Part shown: one piece after another, positions 46,772-55,713 of the stretch | How positions within the stretch are numbered: the first letter of the stretch is position 1 | Layout: each line of letters opens with the position of its first letter | NCBI RefSeq assembly: GCF_030269665.1 | Contig: NZ_BSTS01000003.1 | Span: 62,001-126,000, forward strand | Source of the DNA: Actinomycetospora sp. NBRC 106375 | GTDB lineage: Bacteria; Actinomycetota; Actinomycetes; Mycobacteriales; Pseudonocardiaceae | Reading direction: 5' to 3' | Length of the DNA: 64,000 nt | Notes under the pieces: model-generated | What the model saw: the letters and a program-made list of their open reading frames with translations, nothing else | What the model was told of the DNA's origin: nothing | Database searches by the model: none | Program-made: the position numbers and the translations under genes

Positions 46772-46809
46772 GCGGGACCCGGACCACCGGCCCCCGGTCC
46801 GGGTCCCGC
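46772..46809 (+). terminator. Strong hairpin after the protease gene
   Basis: A perfect 14-bp GC-rich stem (46772-46785 with 46796-46809) closes a 10-base loop, 55 bases after the protease stop and 98 bases before the chelatase start. No U-run follows. I looked for a cobalamin riboswitch in this gap and saw no B12-box-like core. Confidence 0.6.
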
Positions 46810-46907
46810 CCCGCGGGCGCCGACGGGTCGTCCTCATCTCAGCGAGCGCTCAGATGTCGTGGGTTAGGGTCGGCCGTCATTCCTCTCCGCTCGACGAAGG
46901 ACGTTCC

Positions 46908-49019
46908 TTGGCCTTCCCGTTCTCGGCCGTGGTCGGCCACGAGGACCTGCGCCTGGCCCTCATGCTCACCGCGGTCGACCCGGGCATCGGCGGCGTCCTG
47001 GTGCGCGGCGAGAAGGGCACCGCGAAGACGACGATCGTGCGCGCGCTGGCCACGCTGCTGCCGCCGGTCGAGGTCGTCGCCGGCGACCGCTTCTCCGTCG
47101 ACCCCGACGCCGGCGAGGAGAGCCCCGACGGCCCGTTCCCCGCGGACTCCGACCGTGAGCGGCGCCCGGTGCGGCTGGTCGAGCTGCCGGTCGGGGCGTC
47201 CGAGGACCGCGTCATCGGTTCGCTCGACCTCGAGGAGGTTCTCGCCCACGGGCGCGCGACCGTGCGGCCCGGGCTGCTGGCGGCCGCGCACCGGGGCGTG
47301 CTCTACGTCGACGAGGTCAACCTCCTGCACGACCACCTCGTCGACCTCCTGCTCGACGCCGCCGCCACCGGCCGCGCGCACGTCGAGCGCGACGGGGTCT
47401 CGCTGACCCACCCCGCGGCGTTCCTGCTCGTCGGGACGATGAACCCGGAGGAGGGCGAGCTGCGCCCGCAGCTGCTCGACCGCTTCGGGCTCACGGTGGC
47501 GGTCAGCGCGTCCCGCGAGGTCGGCGAGCGCACCGAGGTGGTCCGGCGGCGGCTGGCGCACGACGCCGACCCCGACGCCTTCGCCGCCCGCTTCGCCGGC
47601 GACGAGGACGCCCTGCGCGCGCGCCTCGTCGAGGCACGGGCCCGCCTCGGGGCGGTCGTGCTGCCCGATGCGGAGCTCGTGCGGATCGCCGCGCTGTGCG
47701 CCGAGGTCGAGGTCGACGGGATGCGCGCCGACGTGGTGCTCGCGCGCACCGCGGTCGCCCACGCCGCCTGGCGGGGCGCCGAGGCGGTCGACGCCTCCGA
47801 CGTCCGTGCCGCGGCACGGCTCGCCCTGCCGCACCGGCGGCGCCGCGACCCGTTCGACGAGCCCCACCTCGGCGACGACGAGCTGGACGAGGCGATGGAG
47901 CGCGCGGACGAGGCGACGTCCGAGGCCGAGTCACCGGAGCCGCCCGAGCCGCCCGAGCCGCCCGAGCCGCCGGAGCCGCCGGAGGGCGGGCCGGACGACG
48001 GGGGACCGGACGACGGGGGACCCGACGACGGGGGACCCGACGACTCCGGTCCCGGCGGTGGCCCCGGCGGGGGTGCGCCGCCGCCGACGAACGGTCAGGC
48101 TCCGCCGGGGGAGCAGCAGCCGTCGTCGGAGTCGTCGTCGGACCCACCGTCGGAGCAGTCGCCGGAGCCGCCGTCGGAGCCCCGGCCCGAGCCCGTCGGG
48201 GTCCCGGTCGGCGCGCCGGCCCGGACGCGTCTGCGGGCGCGCCGGTTCGAGGTGCGCGGGACCGGCGAGGGTGCCCCCGGCCGGCGCTCGCGGGCGCGGG
48301 GCCGTCAGGGACGCACGGTCCGGGCCGTGCCCGAGCGCCGCGACGACACGACGCTGCACGTCCCGGCGACCGTCCTCGCCGCCGCCGGGCGCGGGGCTCG
48401 GGTGGAGCCCGAGGACCTGCGCCACGCCGTCCGGGAGGGCCGCGAGGGCAACCTCGTGCTGTTCTGCGTCGACGCGTCCGGCTCGATGGCCGCGCGCCGC
48501 CGGATGTCCGCGGTGACGGGCGCCGTCGCGGCCCTGCTCCGCGACGCCTACCAGCGCCGCGACCGCGTGGGCGTGGTGACGTTCCGGGGCACCGCGGCGA
48601 GCGTGACGCTGCCGCCGACGACGTCGGTGCACACCGCCCACGCCCGCCTGCACGACCTGCGGACCGGCGGGCGCACCCCGCTCGCCGACGGGCTGCGCAC
48701 GGCCCGGGCGGTCCTGCGCACCGAGCGCACCCGCGACCCCCGCCGGCGCGGCCTGCTCGTGGTGCTCACCGACGGGCGGGCGACGGCGTCGGGCGGGCTC
48801 GACGCGGCCCTCGACGCCGCCCGGGGTCTCGCGCGCGACGCCGGGGCCTCGGGTCGCGGGGCGAGCATGAGCACCGTCGTCGTCGACTGCGAGTCCGGTC
48901 CGGTGCGCCTGGGGCTCGCCGGGCGCGTGGCCCGCGTCGCCGGCGGCACCGTCGTCACCCTCGACGAGCTGACCGGCGAGTCGGTCGCGGGCGTCGTGGA
49001 GCAGTTCCGGGCCTCGTGA
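46908..49019 (+). CDS. Fused ChlI/ChlD-type metal chelatase subunit, probably for cobalt insertion
   Basis: This 703-residue protein fuses an AAA+ ATPase to a von Willebrand A domain. The AAA+ part has [13 protein letters not shown], Walker [10 protein letters not shown], Walker [12 protein letters not shown] and [22 protein letters not shown] ~150-residue linker carries EPP repeats (47937-47985) and repeated GPDDG (47993-48045). The VWA domain has the MIDAS motif FCVDASGSM. The family serves magnesium or cobalt chelatases; neighbouring cobO and cobB favour a CobN partner, and Rv2850c is the mycobacterial counterpart. The TTG start at 46908 after GAAGG gives [13 protein letters not shown], the family's beginning; an ATG at 46851 is less likely. 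Its stop codon lies within stem-loop repeat A, copy 2. Confidence 0.88.
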   Translation: MAFPFSAVVGHEDLRLALMLTAVDPGIGGVLVRGEKGTAKTTIVRALATLLPPVEVVAGDRFSVDPDAGEESPDGPFPADSDRERRPVRLVELPVGASEDRVIGSLDLEEVLAHGRATVRPGLLAAAHRGVLYVDEVNLLHDHLVDLLLDAAATGRAHVERDGVSLTHPAAFLLVGTMNPEEGELRPQLLDRFGLTVAVSASREVGERTEVVRRRLAHDADPDAFAARFAGDEDALRARLVEARARLGAVVLPDAELVRIAALCAEVEVDGMRADVVLARTAVAHAAWRGAEAVDASDVRAAARLALPHRRRRDPFDEPHLGDDELDEAMERADEATSEAESPEPPEPPEPPEPPEPPEGGPDDGGPDDGGPDDGGPDDSGPGGGPGGGAPPPTNGQAPPGEQQPSSESSSDPPSEQSPEPPSEPRPEPVGVPVGAPARTRLRARRFEVRGTGEGAPGRRSRARGRQGRTVRAVPERRDDTTLHVPATVLAAAGRGARVEPEDLRHAVREGREGNLVLFCVDASGSMAARRRMSAVTGAVAALLRDAYQRRDRVGVVTFRGTAASVTLPPTTSVHTAHARLHDLRTGGRTPLADGLRTARAVLRTERTRDPRRRGLLVVLTDGRATASGGLDAALDAARGLARDAGASGRGASMSTVVVDCESGPVRLGLAGRVARVAGGTVVTLDELTGESVAGVVEQFRAS

Positions 49020-49056
49020 GCAGTTGGCGCCCCCATCGGGGCGCCAACTGCTCACG
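49015..49056. repeat. Stem-loop repeat A, copy 2
   Basis: A perfect 19-bp stem (49015-49033 with 49038-49056) has a 4-base CATC loop. Its left arm includes the chelatase stop codon (49017-49019), and it ends 20 bases before cobO. The core is the same as at 20790-20828, and both copies are followed by CGTACCG. It may tune transcription between chelatase and cobO. Confidence 0.82.
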
Positions 49057-49076
49057 TACCGACGAAGGAGGCAAGC

Positions 49077-49691
49077 GTGCCGCAGGGGGTTCCCGTGACG
49101 GTGCCGCAGGACGGGCTGACGACGCGGCAGCGTCGCCGGCGGCCGCTGCTCGTCGTGCACACCGGGGTCAACAAGGGCAAGTCGACCGCGGCGTTCGGGC
49201 TCGCGCTGCGCCAGTGGACCGCCGGCTCGTCGATCGCGGTGTTCCAGTTCGTCAAGTCCGCGAAGTGGCGGGTGGGCGAGGAGACGGCGCTGCGCGCCCT
49301 CGGCGACGTGCACCGCGACACCGGCCAGGGCGGGCCGGTGGAGTGGCACAAGATGGGCGAGGGCTGGTCGTGGTCGCGCAAGCAGGGGTCCGAGGAGGAC
49401 CACGCCGGGGCCGCGCGTGAGGGCTGGGCGGAGATCCGGCGCCGCCTCGAGGCCGGCGCGCACGACTTCTACGTGCTCGACGAGTTCACCTATCCGCTGA
49501 AGTGGGGCTGGATCGACACCGACGAGGTCGTCGCGGTGCTGCGCGACCGTCCGGGCCACCAGCACGTCGTCGTCACCGGGCGCGACGCGCCGCCCGCGCT
49601 GGTCGAGGCCGCCGACCTCGTCACCGAGATGACGAAGATCAAGCACCCGATGGACGCGGGGCAGAAGGGGCAGAAGGGCATCGAGTGGTGA
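49077..49691 (+). CDS. cobO: Cob(I)yrinic acid a,c-diamide adenosyltransferase
   Basis: CobO attaches the adenosyl group to corrinoid cobalt. The 204-residue protein has the P-loop VHTGVNKGKSTAAFG, the segments AVFQFVKSAKW, WSWSRKQ, YVLDEFTYPLKWGW and VVVTGRDAPPALVEAADLVTEM, all standard for CobO/BtuR. The GTG at 49077 follows GAAGGAGG. It lies between the chelatase and cobB, as in mycobacteria. Confidence 0.96.
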   Translation: MPQGVPVTVPQDGLTTRQRRRRPLLVVHTGVNKGKSTAAFGLALRQWTAGSSIAVFQFVKSAKWRVGEETALRALGDVHRDTGQGGPVEWHKMGEGWSWSRKQGSEEDHAGAAREGWAEIRRRLEAGAHDFYVLDEFTYPLKWGWIDTDEVVAVLRDRPGHQHVVVTGRDAPPALVEAADLVTEMTKIKHPMDAGQKGQKGIEW

Positions 49692-49725
49692 GCGCGGGGG
49701 ACGTAATAAGGCGGCGCTCGACCCG

Positions 49726-51114
49726 ATGACACTGCCGCCGCGCGTGGTGGTCGCCGCGCCCTCGTCCGGCAGCGGCAAGACCACCGTCGCCACCGGGCTG
49801 CTCGGTGCCCTCGCCGCCCGGGGCGCCGCCGTCGCGCCCTTCAAGATCGGTCCCGACTACGTCGACCCCGGCTACCACGCCCTCGCGGCGGGCCGGCCCG
49901 GGCGCAACCTCGACCCTGTGCTCGTCGGCCCGGCGGCGTTGCCCGGGCTCGTCGTCCACGGGGCGCGGGGCGCGGAGCTGGCCGTCGTCGAGGGGGTCAT
50001 GGGCCTGTTCGACGGGCGGATCGACGCCGACCGGGAGGCCGACGGGTCGACCGCGCACGTCGCCCGCCTGCTGGACGCCCCGGTCGTGCTGGTGGTCGAC
50101 GCCCGCGGGCAGTCCCGCTCGGTCGCCGCGCTGCTCGCCGGGTTCCGCGACTTCGACCCGCGCCTGCGGCTCGCCGGCGTGATCCTCAACCGGGTCGGGT
50201 CACCGCGGCACGAGGAGGTCCTGCGGTCCGCGTGCGCCGAGGTGGGCCTCCCGGTGCTCGGGGTGCTGCCGCGCCACGCCGAGCTGGCCGTGCCGTCACG
50301 GCACCTGGGGCTGGTCACCGCCGCAGAGCACGGCGGCGCCGCGCGATCGGCGGTCGACGCGATGGCGGGGCTCGTCGCGGCGCACGTCGACCTCGACGCG
50401 GTCAGCGCCCTCGCCCGCTCGGCGCCGGCGACGGCCGCGGCGTCCTGGGACCCGGCGGACGCCGTCGGCCCGCCCGTGGAAGGTCGGCCCGTGGTCGCGG
50501 TGGCCGGCGGTGCGGCGTTCACCTTCGGCTACCCCGAGCACGCCGAGCTGCTCGCGGCGGGCGGGGCGCAGGTCGTCACCGTCGACCCGGCCCGCGACGA
50601 GTCCCTGCCCGCGGGGACCGCCGGCCTGGTCCTGCCCGGCGGGTTCCCCGAGGAGCACGCCGAGGCCCTCAGCAGCAACACCGCCCTGCGCGAGGACGTG
50701 CGCGCGTTCGCGGCGTCCGGCGCGCCGGTGCACGCCGAGTGCGGGGGGCTGCTCTACCTGGCGCGGACGCTCGACGGCCTGCCGATGTGCGGGGTGCTCG
50801 ACGCCGACGCCGTGATGGGCCCGCGCCTGGCCCTGGGCTACCGGACCGCCACCGCCGGGGCCGACTCCCCGCTCGCGGCCGCCGGGGAGACGGTGACCGG
50901 CCACGAGTTCCACCGCACGGTCACCACGCCCCGCGCCGGCGCCTCCCCGGCCTGGCGCTGGGCCGGCGCGGAGCCCGAAGGTTTCGTCGCGGGCGGGGTG
51001 CACGCCTCCTACCTGCACACGCACCCGGTGGGCCGTCCGGGTGGCGTCGCGCGATGGCTCGGCCACGTCGGTGGTAGGGCTCGTGGTGACACCGACCCCC
51101 GGAGGCCCTCGTGA
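49726..51114 (+). CDS. cobB: Cobyrinate a,c-diamide synthase
   Basis: CobB amidates positions a and c of (hydrogeno)cobyrinate. The 462-residue protein has the P-loop VVAAPSSGSGKTTVATGL, FKIGPDYVDPGYH, the VEGVMGLFDGR segment and a C-terminal glutamine amidotransferase with HAECGGLLYL (nucleophile Cys) and GVHASYLHTH. FKxGPDYIDPxxH and EGVMGLFDG separate CobB/CbiA from CobQ. ATG 49726 is 35 bases after cobO. Its stop overlaps the following hydrolase start by four bases. Confidence 0.95.
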   Translation: MTLPPRVVVAAPSSGSGKTTVATGLLGALAARGAAVAPFKIGPDYVDPGYHALAAGRPGRNLDPVLVGPAALPGLVVHGARGAELAVVEGVMGLFDGRIDADREADGSTAHVARLLDAPVVLVVDARGQSRSVAALLAGFRDFDPRLRLAGVILNRVGSPRHEEVLRSACAEVGLPVLGVLPRHAELAVPSRHLGLVTAAEHGGAARSAVDAMAGLVAAHVDLDAVSALARSAPATAAASWDPADAVGPPVEGRPVVAVAGGAAFTFGYPEHAELLAAGGAQVVTVDPARDESLPAGTAGLVLPGGFPEEHAEALSSNTALREDVRAFAASGAPVHAECGGLLYLARTLDGLPMCGVLDADAVMGPRLALGYRTATAGADSPLAAAGETVTGHEFHRTVTTPRAGASPAWRWAGAEPEGFVAGGVHASYLHTHPVGRPGGVARWLGHVGGRARGDTDPRRPS

Positions 51115-51977
51115 CCGACCGCCGCGTCACCGTCCACGGGCGCGCCGTCGCCCTCGCCGAGCACGGCGACCCGGCCGGCGCCCCGGTGTTCCTCTTCCAC
51201 GGCACGCCCGACAGCCGGCTCGGCAAGGACTTCACCGACGGACCGGCCCGCGAGCGCGGGCTGCGGATCCTCTGCCCCGACCGCGGCGGCATCGGCGGCT
51301 CCGACCCCGTCCCGGGCCGCACGATCGCCGGGTACGCGGCCGAGATCCTCGCGCTCGCCGACGCCCTCGGCATCGACCGCTTCGCGACCGTCGGCTATTC
51401 CGCGGGCGGGCCCTTCGCGCTGGCCTGCGCGGCCGGGGCGGACCCGCGCGTCACCGGGACCGCCCTCATGGCCGGCGCGGGACCGATCGACGACCGCCCG
51501 GGCGCCCGTGAGGGACTCGCGAAGTCCGACCTCGACATGCTCGACCTCCTCGAGAAGAGCCCGCGGCGAGAGGCGATGTCGCTGCGGGTGCAGAAGTGGG
51601 CGACGCAGCTCGTCCCGTCGGCGGCGATCGGCCAGATCTCCGCCGAGCTCACCGCGCCCGACAAGGACTTCCTCGCGCGCCGCTCCGCCAAGGAGGAGAT
51701 GTCGTTCTTCGTCGAGTCGCTGCGCCAGGGCCCGGCCGGCGTCATGGACGAGTACCGGCTCTGGGCCGGGCCGTGGCACCTCGACTGGGCCGCCGTGACG
51801 ACGCCGGTGGAGATCTTCCAGGGTGAGGACGACGCGATGGTGCCGATGCACCACGCCGAGGACATCGCGTCCCGCCTCCCGGCCGGCGTCGGCCGTCTCC
51901 ACCGCCTGCCGGCCACCGGGCACCTGTCGATCCAGGACCACATCGGCGACGTCCTCGACGCCCTGCGCACGCCGTAG
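51111..51977 (+). CDS. Alpha/beta hydrolase within the cobalamin cluster
   Basis: This 288-residue alpha/beta hydrolase has FLFHGTPDSRLG (oxyanion region), the nucleophile motif VGYSAGGPFA (Ser in G-Y-S-A-G-G), an acid in FQGEDDAMVPM and the His in PATGHLSIQDH. The GTG overlaps the cobB stop, and cobE follows directly, so it is translated with cobalamin genes. No known corrin step needs this fold. It may be a bystander or act on a precursor ester; this is inference. Confidence 0.85.
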   Translation: MTDRRVTVHGRAVALAEHGDPAGAPVFLFHGTPDSRLGKDFTDGPARERGLRILCPDRGGIGGSDPVPGRTIAGYAAEILALADALGIDRFATVGYSAGGPFALACAAGADPRVTGTALMAGAGPIDDRPGAREGLAKSDLDMLDLLEKSPRREAMSLRVQKWATQLVPSAAIGQISAELTAPDKDFLARRSAKEEMSFFVESLRQGPAGVMDEYRLWAGPWHLDWAAVTTPVEIFQGEDDAMVPMHHAEDIASRLPAGVGRLHRLPATGHLSIQDHIGDVLDALRTP

Positions 51978-52325
51978 ATGCTCGTCCTCGGCGTCGGCAT
52001 CGAGCCGGGCACGCCCCTGGCCCACCTGCAGGAGGCGGTCGACGCGCTCGGGATCGACGGCTACGGCGTGGTCGCGACCATCGACACCCGGGCCGCCGAG
52101 CCCGCCGTCGTCGACCTCGCCGCCGGGCGGGTGCTGCGCACGTACCCCGCGGCCGTCCTCGACACCGTCGCGGTGCCCAGCCCGTCCGCGGTCGTGCGGC
52201 GGCTGACGGGGACGGGCAGCGTCGCCGAGGCCGCGGCCCTGCTCGCGGCCCGCGAAGCCGGCGCCGGGGAGCTGGTGACGCCCAAGCAGCGGGGCCGTGG
52301 GGTCACCGTCGCCGTGGCGCGCTGA
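51978..52325 (+). CDS. cobE: CobE/CbiG C-terminal-like cobalamin biosynthesis protein
   Basis: The 115-residue protein matches the small CobE/CbiG_C family: LVLGVGIEPGTPLAHLQEAV at the start, ATIDTRAAEPAVVDLA, then SVAEAAALLAAREAGAGEL and TPKQRGRGVTVAVAR. CbiG cleaves the ring lactone in the anaerobic route; CobE of the aerobic route has an undefined role. Its ATG begins immediately after the hydrolase TAG. It is the last gene of this cobalamin group and ends flush with the converging hydrolase gene. Confidence 0.87.
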   Translation: MLVLGVGIEPGTPLAHLQEAVDALGIDGYGVVATIDTRAAEPAVVDLAAGRVLRTYPAAVLDTVAVPSPSAVVRRLTGTGSVAEAAALLAAREAGAGELVTPKQRGRGVTVAVAR

Positions 52326-52991
52326 TCAGGCCGCCGCGTCGAGCAGGACGTCGCGCAGCGCGTCGGGGGCGTCGCGCATGAGGTTGTGGGCGGCGTCGAG
52401 CTCGTGGACCTCCCACGACGGGTCGTCGCGCAGGCGCGCGAGCGTCGCGGCGAACGGTGACGCGAGCTCGCCCCACTGCGTCGCGTAGAGATAGACGCGC
52501 TTCCGGAAGCCCTCGAGACCCGCGGCCAGCTCGGCCGGTTGCTCCAGCGTGGCGAGCGGGTGGTCGGTCGCGCGGGCGTCGAAGAACGGCATGCGCGGGA
52601 CGAGGCCGGACGCGCGGGCCTCGTCGTACCAGGCGCGCTCGTGATCGTTGGTCATCGCCCGGGCGGTCTCCCCGTCGCGGGGGACGAAGGCGTCGAGGTA
52701 GACCAGCGCGTCGACCGCGGCGGGGCGCCGGTCGGCCGCGACCGTCATCGGGAGCCCGCCGTAGCTGTGCCCGGCGAGCACGACGGGGCCGATCGCCGCG
52801 TCGAGGGCACGGACGACGTCGGCGACGTGCGCGGCGAGGTCCACGGCGGGGTCGGGCGGCGTGGTCGGGTCGCCGACCGACGTCAGCGTCACGGCGTCCA
52901 CCGTGTGGCCGGCGGCGCGCAGCTCGGCGGCGAGGTCGTCGAAGCACCACCCGCCGTGGCACATCCCGGGTACGAGCACGAAGGTCGTCAT
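52326..52991 (-). CDS. Alpha/beta hydrolase (esterase-like)
   Basis: The 221-residue protein begins TTFVLVPGMCHGGWCFDDLA, continues LTSVGDPTTPPDPAVDLAAHV, and has the nucleophile elbow LAGHSYGGLPM and the C-terminal ELDAAHNLMRDAP with the catalytic His. This is the small esterase group related to plant methyl-esterases and hydroxynitrile lyases. ATG 52991 is chosen over 53090 because the family start MTTFVLVPG is clear. It converges on cobE with no gap. The substrate is unknown. Confidence 0.85.
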   Translation of the reverse strand: MTTFVLVPGMCHGGWCFDDLAAELRAAGHTVDAVTLTSVGDPTTPPDPAVDLAAHVADVVRALDAAIGPVVLAGHSYGGLPMTVAADRRPAAVDALVYLDAFVPRDGETARAMTNDHERAWYDEARASGLVPRMPFFDARATDHPLATLEQPAELAAGLEGFRKRVYLYATQWGELASPFAATLARLRDDPSWEVHELDAAHNLMRDAPDALRDVLLDAAA

Positions 52992-53135
52992 GGCTCTCAG
53001 CCTGGGCGTGGTGGGGGCATACGTCCAAGACATACCAGGACTGCCGTCCATCACCGCTGCTTCTGCGTCGCGGATCGCACCGACGCGCAACGGGCGGGGC
53101 TCACGGACCGGGCCGGGACGGGGGAGGATGCGACC

Positions 53136-53570
53136 ATGAGCGAGCAGCCCCGGTACGGCGCGCCGTCGCCCGCCGACGGGCCCACCACCCCCGGCACCGG
53201 CGCCGTGTCGCGTGCCGACGTCGCGCCGGCCGCGACCCCGCGGACGGGGCCGCCCTCGGAGCCGGTCACGATCCCCGACGGCGCGGCCGCCGCCCGTCCG
53301 CGACTCCAGACCTCGCCGGGCCGCACGCGAATCGGCGGGGCCTGGATCGGGCTGATCCTCGGTGCGGTCGTGCTGGTGTTCCTGCTCGTGTTCATCCTGC
53401 AGAACCTCGACCCGGCGCGTGTCGCGTTCCTCGGGCTCGAGGCCACGCTGCCGCTCGGCATCTGGCTGCTGTTCGCCGCGATCGCGGGGGTGCTGCTGCT
53501 CGCCATCCCCGGTCTCGGGCGGATGATCCAGTGGAGGCGCGCGGCACGTCGCACGGGGAAGGTGCGCTGA
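53136..53570 (+). CDS. LapA-domain (DUF1049) membrane protein
   Basis: This 144-residue protein has a ~65-residue Pro/Ala/Thr-rich cytosolic N-terminus, then two membrane helices (GAWIGLILGAVVLVFLLVFILQN and LPLGIWLLFAAIAGVLLLAI) joined by LDPARVAFLGLEAT, and a basic tail. FILQNxxPVxVxFLxxxxxLPLxxxLL is the LapA/DUF1049 pattern. In actinobacteria its role is unknown. The ATG at 53136 follows GGGGAGG. Its stop overlaps the next gene (TGATG). Confidence 0.85.
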   Translation: MSEQPRYGAPSPADGPTTPGTGAVSRADVAPAATPRTGPPSEPVTIPDGAAAARPRLQTSPGRTRIGGAWIGLILGAVVLVFLLVFILQNLDPARVAFLGLEATLPLGIWLLFAAIAGVLLLAIPGLGRMIQWRRAARRTGKVR

Positions 53571-54667
53571 TGAGTCCGTCCCTGCGTCTCGCGGGCGACC
53601 CGGTCCCGCTGGTCGGGCGGGCCCGCGCCTACGTCTGCGGCATCACCCCGTACGACACGACCCACCTCGGGCACGCGGCGACGTTCGTGTGGGCCGACGT
53701 GGCGACCCGCGTGCTGCGGCGGGTCGGGATCGAGGTCGTCAGCTGCCGCAACGTCACCGACGTCGACGACGTCCTCGACGCGGCGGCAGAACGCGCGGGC
53801 GCGCGCTTCGACAGCTTCGCGGCCGTCGGCCAGTTCCGCTTCGACCGCGACATGACCGCGCTCGGCGTCCGGCCACCGACCCACGAGCCGCGCGCCCACA
53901 ACCACGTCGACGGCGTCGTCGCGCTCGCGTCCGCGCTGATCGAGCGCGGGGCGGCGTACGAGCGCGACGGGGCGGTGCTGTTCCGCGCCAACCGGATCCC
54001 GGCCCCGTCGTCGTCCCGGAGCCCGTCCCCGGACCCGGACGAGACCTCCACCGAGGCCCCCTGGCCCGGCGCCGACGACCCCGGCGACGCCCTGGTCTGG
54101 CGCCCGGCCACGCCGGGCGAGGCCGCCTGGCCGAGCCCGTGGGGCGACGGGCGGCCCGGCTGGCACGCGGAGTGCGCGGCCATGGCGCTCACCGTGCTGG
54201 GCCCGGCCGTCGACCTGCACGTCGGCGGCGCGGACCTCCGCCACCCACACCACACCGTCCAGGCCGCGATGGCCGAGGCCCTCACCGGCGTCCACCCCTT
54301 CGCCCGGGCGCGCCTCCACGTCGGGACGGTGCGGGTCGAGGGCCGGAAGATGGCGAAGTCGGCGGGCAACCTGGTGCTGGTCGGGGAGCTGCTCGAGACC
54401 CACTCGGCCGCGGCGGTGCGCCTCCTGCTGCTCGACCGGGCATGGGCGCAGCCGTGGGACGTCGACACCGGCGCGCTCGACGCCGCCGAGGCCCGGCTGG
54501 AGCGGCTCTACGCCGCGGCCGCGCGTCACGTCGAGGGCGACGTCGCGTCGGGCGCGGTGCTCGAGCGGCTCCTCGACGACCTCGACGTGCCGGGCGCGCT
54601 GGCCGTCGCGGAGGAGTCCGGTGGTGACGCCGCGCGCACGGCGCTGGCGGTGCTCGGCCTGACCTGA
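53570..54667 (+). CDS. MshC/CysS-like cysteine ligase
   Basis: The 365-residue protein is a class I cysteinyl-tRNA-synthetase relative. It has the zinc/ATP segments YVCGITPYDTTHLGHAATF, the VTDVDDVLDAA motif, GRPGWHAECAAMAL with the zinc Cys/His, VGGADLRHPHH and KMAKSAGNLVLVGE (KMSKS loop with an Ala). CGITPYDxTHLGHA and the short length without a tRNA-binding domain fit MshC, which joins Cys to glucosaminyl-inositol in mycothiol synthesis. It lacks ~30 residues at the N-terminus compared with MshC, so it may be a paralogue with another amine acceptor. It is coupled to the LapA-like gene. Confidence 0.75.
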   Translation: MSPSLRLAGDPVPLVGRARAYVCGITPYDTTHLGHAATFVWADVATRVLRRVGIEVVSCRNVTDVDDVLDAAAERAGARFDSFAAVGQFRFDRDMTALGVRPPTHEPRAHNHVDGVVALASALIERGAAYERDGAVLFRANRIPAPSSSRSPSPDPDETSTEAPWPGADDPGDALVWRPATPGEAAWPSPWGDGRPGWHAECAAMALTVLGPAVDLHVGGADLRHPHHTVQAAMAEALTGVHPFARARLHVGTVRVEGRKMAKSAGNLVLVGELLETHSAAAVRLLLLDRAWAQPWDVDTGALDAAEARLERLYAAAARHVEGDVASGAVLERLLDDLDVPGALAVAEESGGDAARTALAVLGLT

Positions 54668-54820
54668 CCCGGCCGGGGAGATCCCGACCCACGGCCGTGG
54701 CCTGCGCAACTGCTCCCAGCGTGTCGGGCGCGGCACGCCGCGATCCGTCGGGCGTCCCCCTACCGTGGGCCGGGCGCCGGAGGCTTGCCCCGACCCCGGC
54801 GGCGGAGGGGAGGTGGCCTC

Positions 54821-55696
54821 GTGGTGGCGGGCACCCGATGGTGGCGGCGTGACGAGACCGATCCGGACCCCGACGTCTGGGGCGGCCCCGACGAGGTGAC
54901 CCTCGCGCCCGCTCCGCGCAGCGCACCCGACGACCACGTCGCCCGCGACGCCGCGGAACGTGAGGCGCGGGAGCTGGCGGAGCGGGAAGCGGCGGAGCAG
55001 GCCGAACGCGAAGCCGCCGAGCAGGCCGAACGCGAAGCCGCCGAGCAGGCCGAACGCGAAGCCGCCGAGCAGGCCGAACGCGAAGCCGCCGAGCAGGCCG
55101 AACGCGAAGCCGCCGAGCAGGCCGAACGCGAAGCCCGCGAGCAGGCCGAGCGGGAAGCCCGCGAGCAGGCCGAACGCGAAGCGCATGAGCAGGCCGAACG
55201 CGAAGCGCATGAGCAGGCCGAGCGGGAAGCCGCCGAGCAGGCCGAACGCGAAGCCCGTGAGCAGGCCGAACGCGACGCTCGCGAGCGCGCCGAGCAGGAG
55301 CGGGTCTCGACGCTTCCGGGCGCGGAGGCGGTGTCGCCGTCGGTGGCCCGGGAGTCCGCGGCGCGGGAGGCGGCCGCGCGGGAAGCGGCCGCCGCCGACA
55401 GGAAGCACCGGCGTCGCCGGGTCCTCGTGGTCTTCGCGGCGGCGGTCGTCGCGGTGGCGGCGGTGTGGATCGTGCCGCGGCTGATCGCCCTGGGCCTGTC
55501 GTTCCTCACGGTCCTCGGCGTGGTGTCGCCCGCCGAGACCCCGTCGATCGTGGACGCGACACCGGCGGCGGTCGTCGCCACGGACGGGGCCGCGGCGCCA
55601 CCGGTGCTCCGGGGGGCCGTGCTCGCGCCCGGCGGGCCGGGATCCCGCGCGGTCCGCGCCGCGACGGCCTGGCCGGACGTCCTGCTCGGCCGCTGA
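54821..55696 (+). CDS. Coiled-coil repeat protein with one membrane anchor
   Basis: The 291-residue protein has a short Trp/Asp-rich head, then about 14 copies of an 8-residue repeat (AEREAAEQ and variants) between residues ~45 and 160. This predicts a long charged single helix or coiled coil. A basic stretch KHRRRR leads into the membrane helix [19 protein letters not shown] and an Ala/Pro-rich tail. The 24-bp DNA units (about 54970-55290) are nearly identical, so length may vary. GTG 54821 follows GGAGGGGAGG. I do not recognise a family. The opposite strand shows a matching repetitive frame that is an artefact. Confidence 0.65.
   Translation: MVAGTRWWRRDETDPDPDVWGGPDEVTLAPAPRSAPDDHVARDAAEREARELAEREAAEQAEREAAEQAEREAAEQAEREAAEQAEREAAEQAEREAAEQAEREAREQAEREAREQAEREAHEQAEREAHEQAEREAAEQAEREAREQAERDARERAEQERVSTLPGAEAVSPSVARESAAREAAAREAAAADRKHRRRRVLVVFAAAVVAVAAVWIVPRLIALGLSFLTVLGVVSPAETPSIVDATPAAVVATDGAAAPPVLRGAVLAPGGPGSRAVRAATAWPDVLLGR
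54970..55290 (+). repeat. 24-bp tandem repeat array inside a gene
   Basis: About 13-14 head-to-tail 24-bp units related to GCCGAGCAGGCCGAACGC plus GAAGCC encode the 8-residue helix repeat. Five or six central copies are identical, indicating recent expansion. The units have no spacers, so it is not a CRISPR array. Confidence 0.85.
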
Positions 55697-55713
55697 GGAG
55701 CATGATCGCTCCA

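Noticed and set aside
46718-46907. Cobalamin riboswitch ahead of the chelatase
   Set aside because: I looked for a B12-box-like core and the usual helices. Only a terminator-like GC hairpin is evident.
54970-55290. Possible CRISPR array
   Set aside because: The units are contiguous 24-bp repeats with no unique spacers and encode an in-frame protein repeat.
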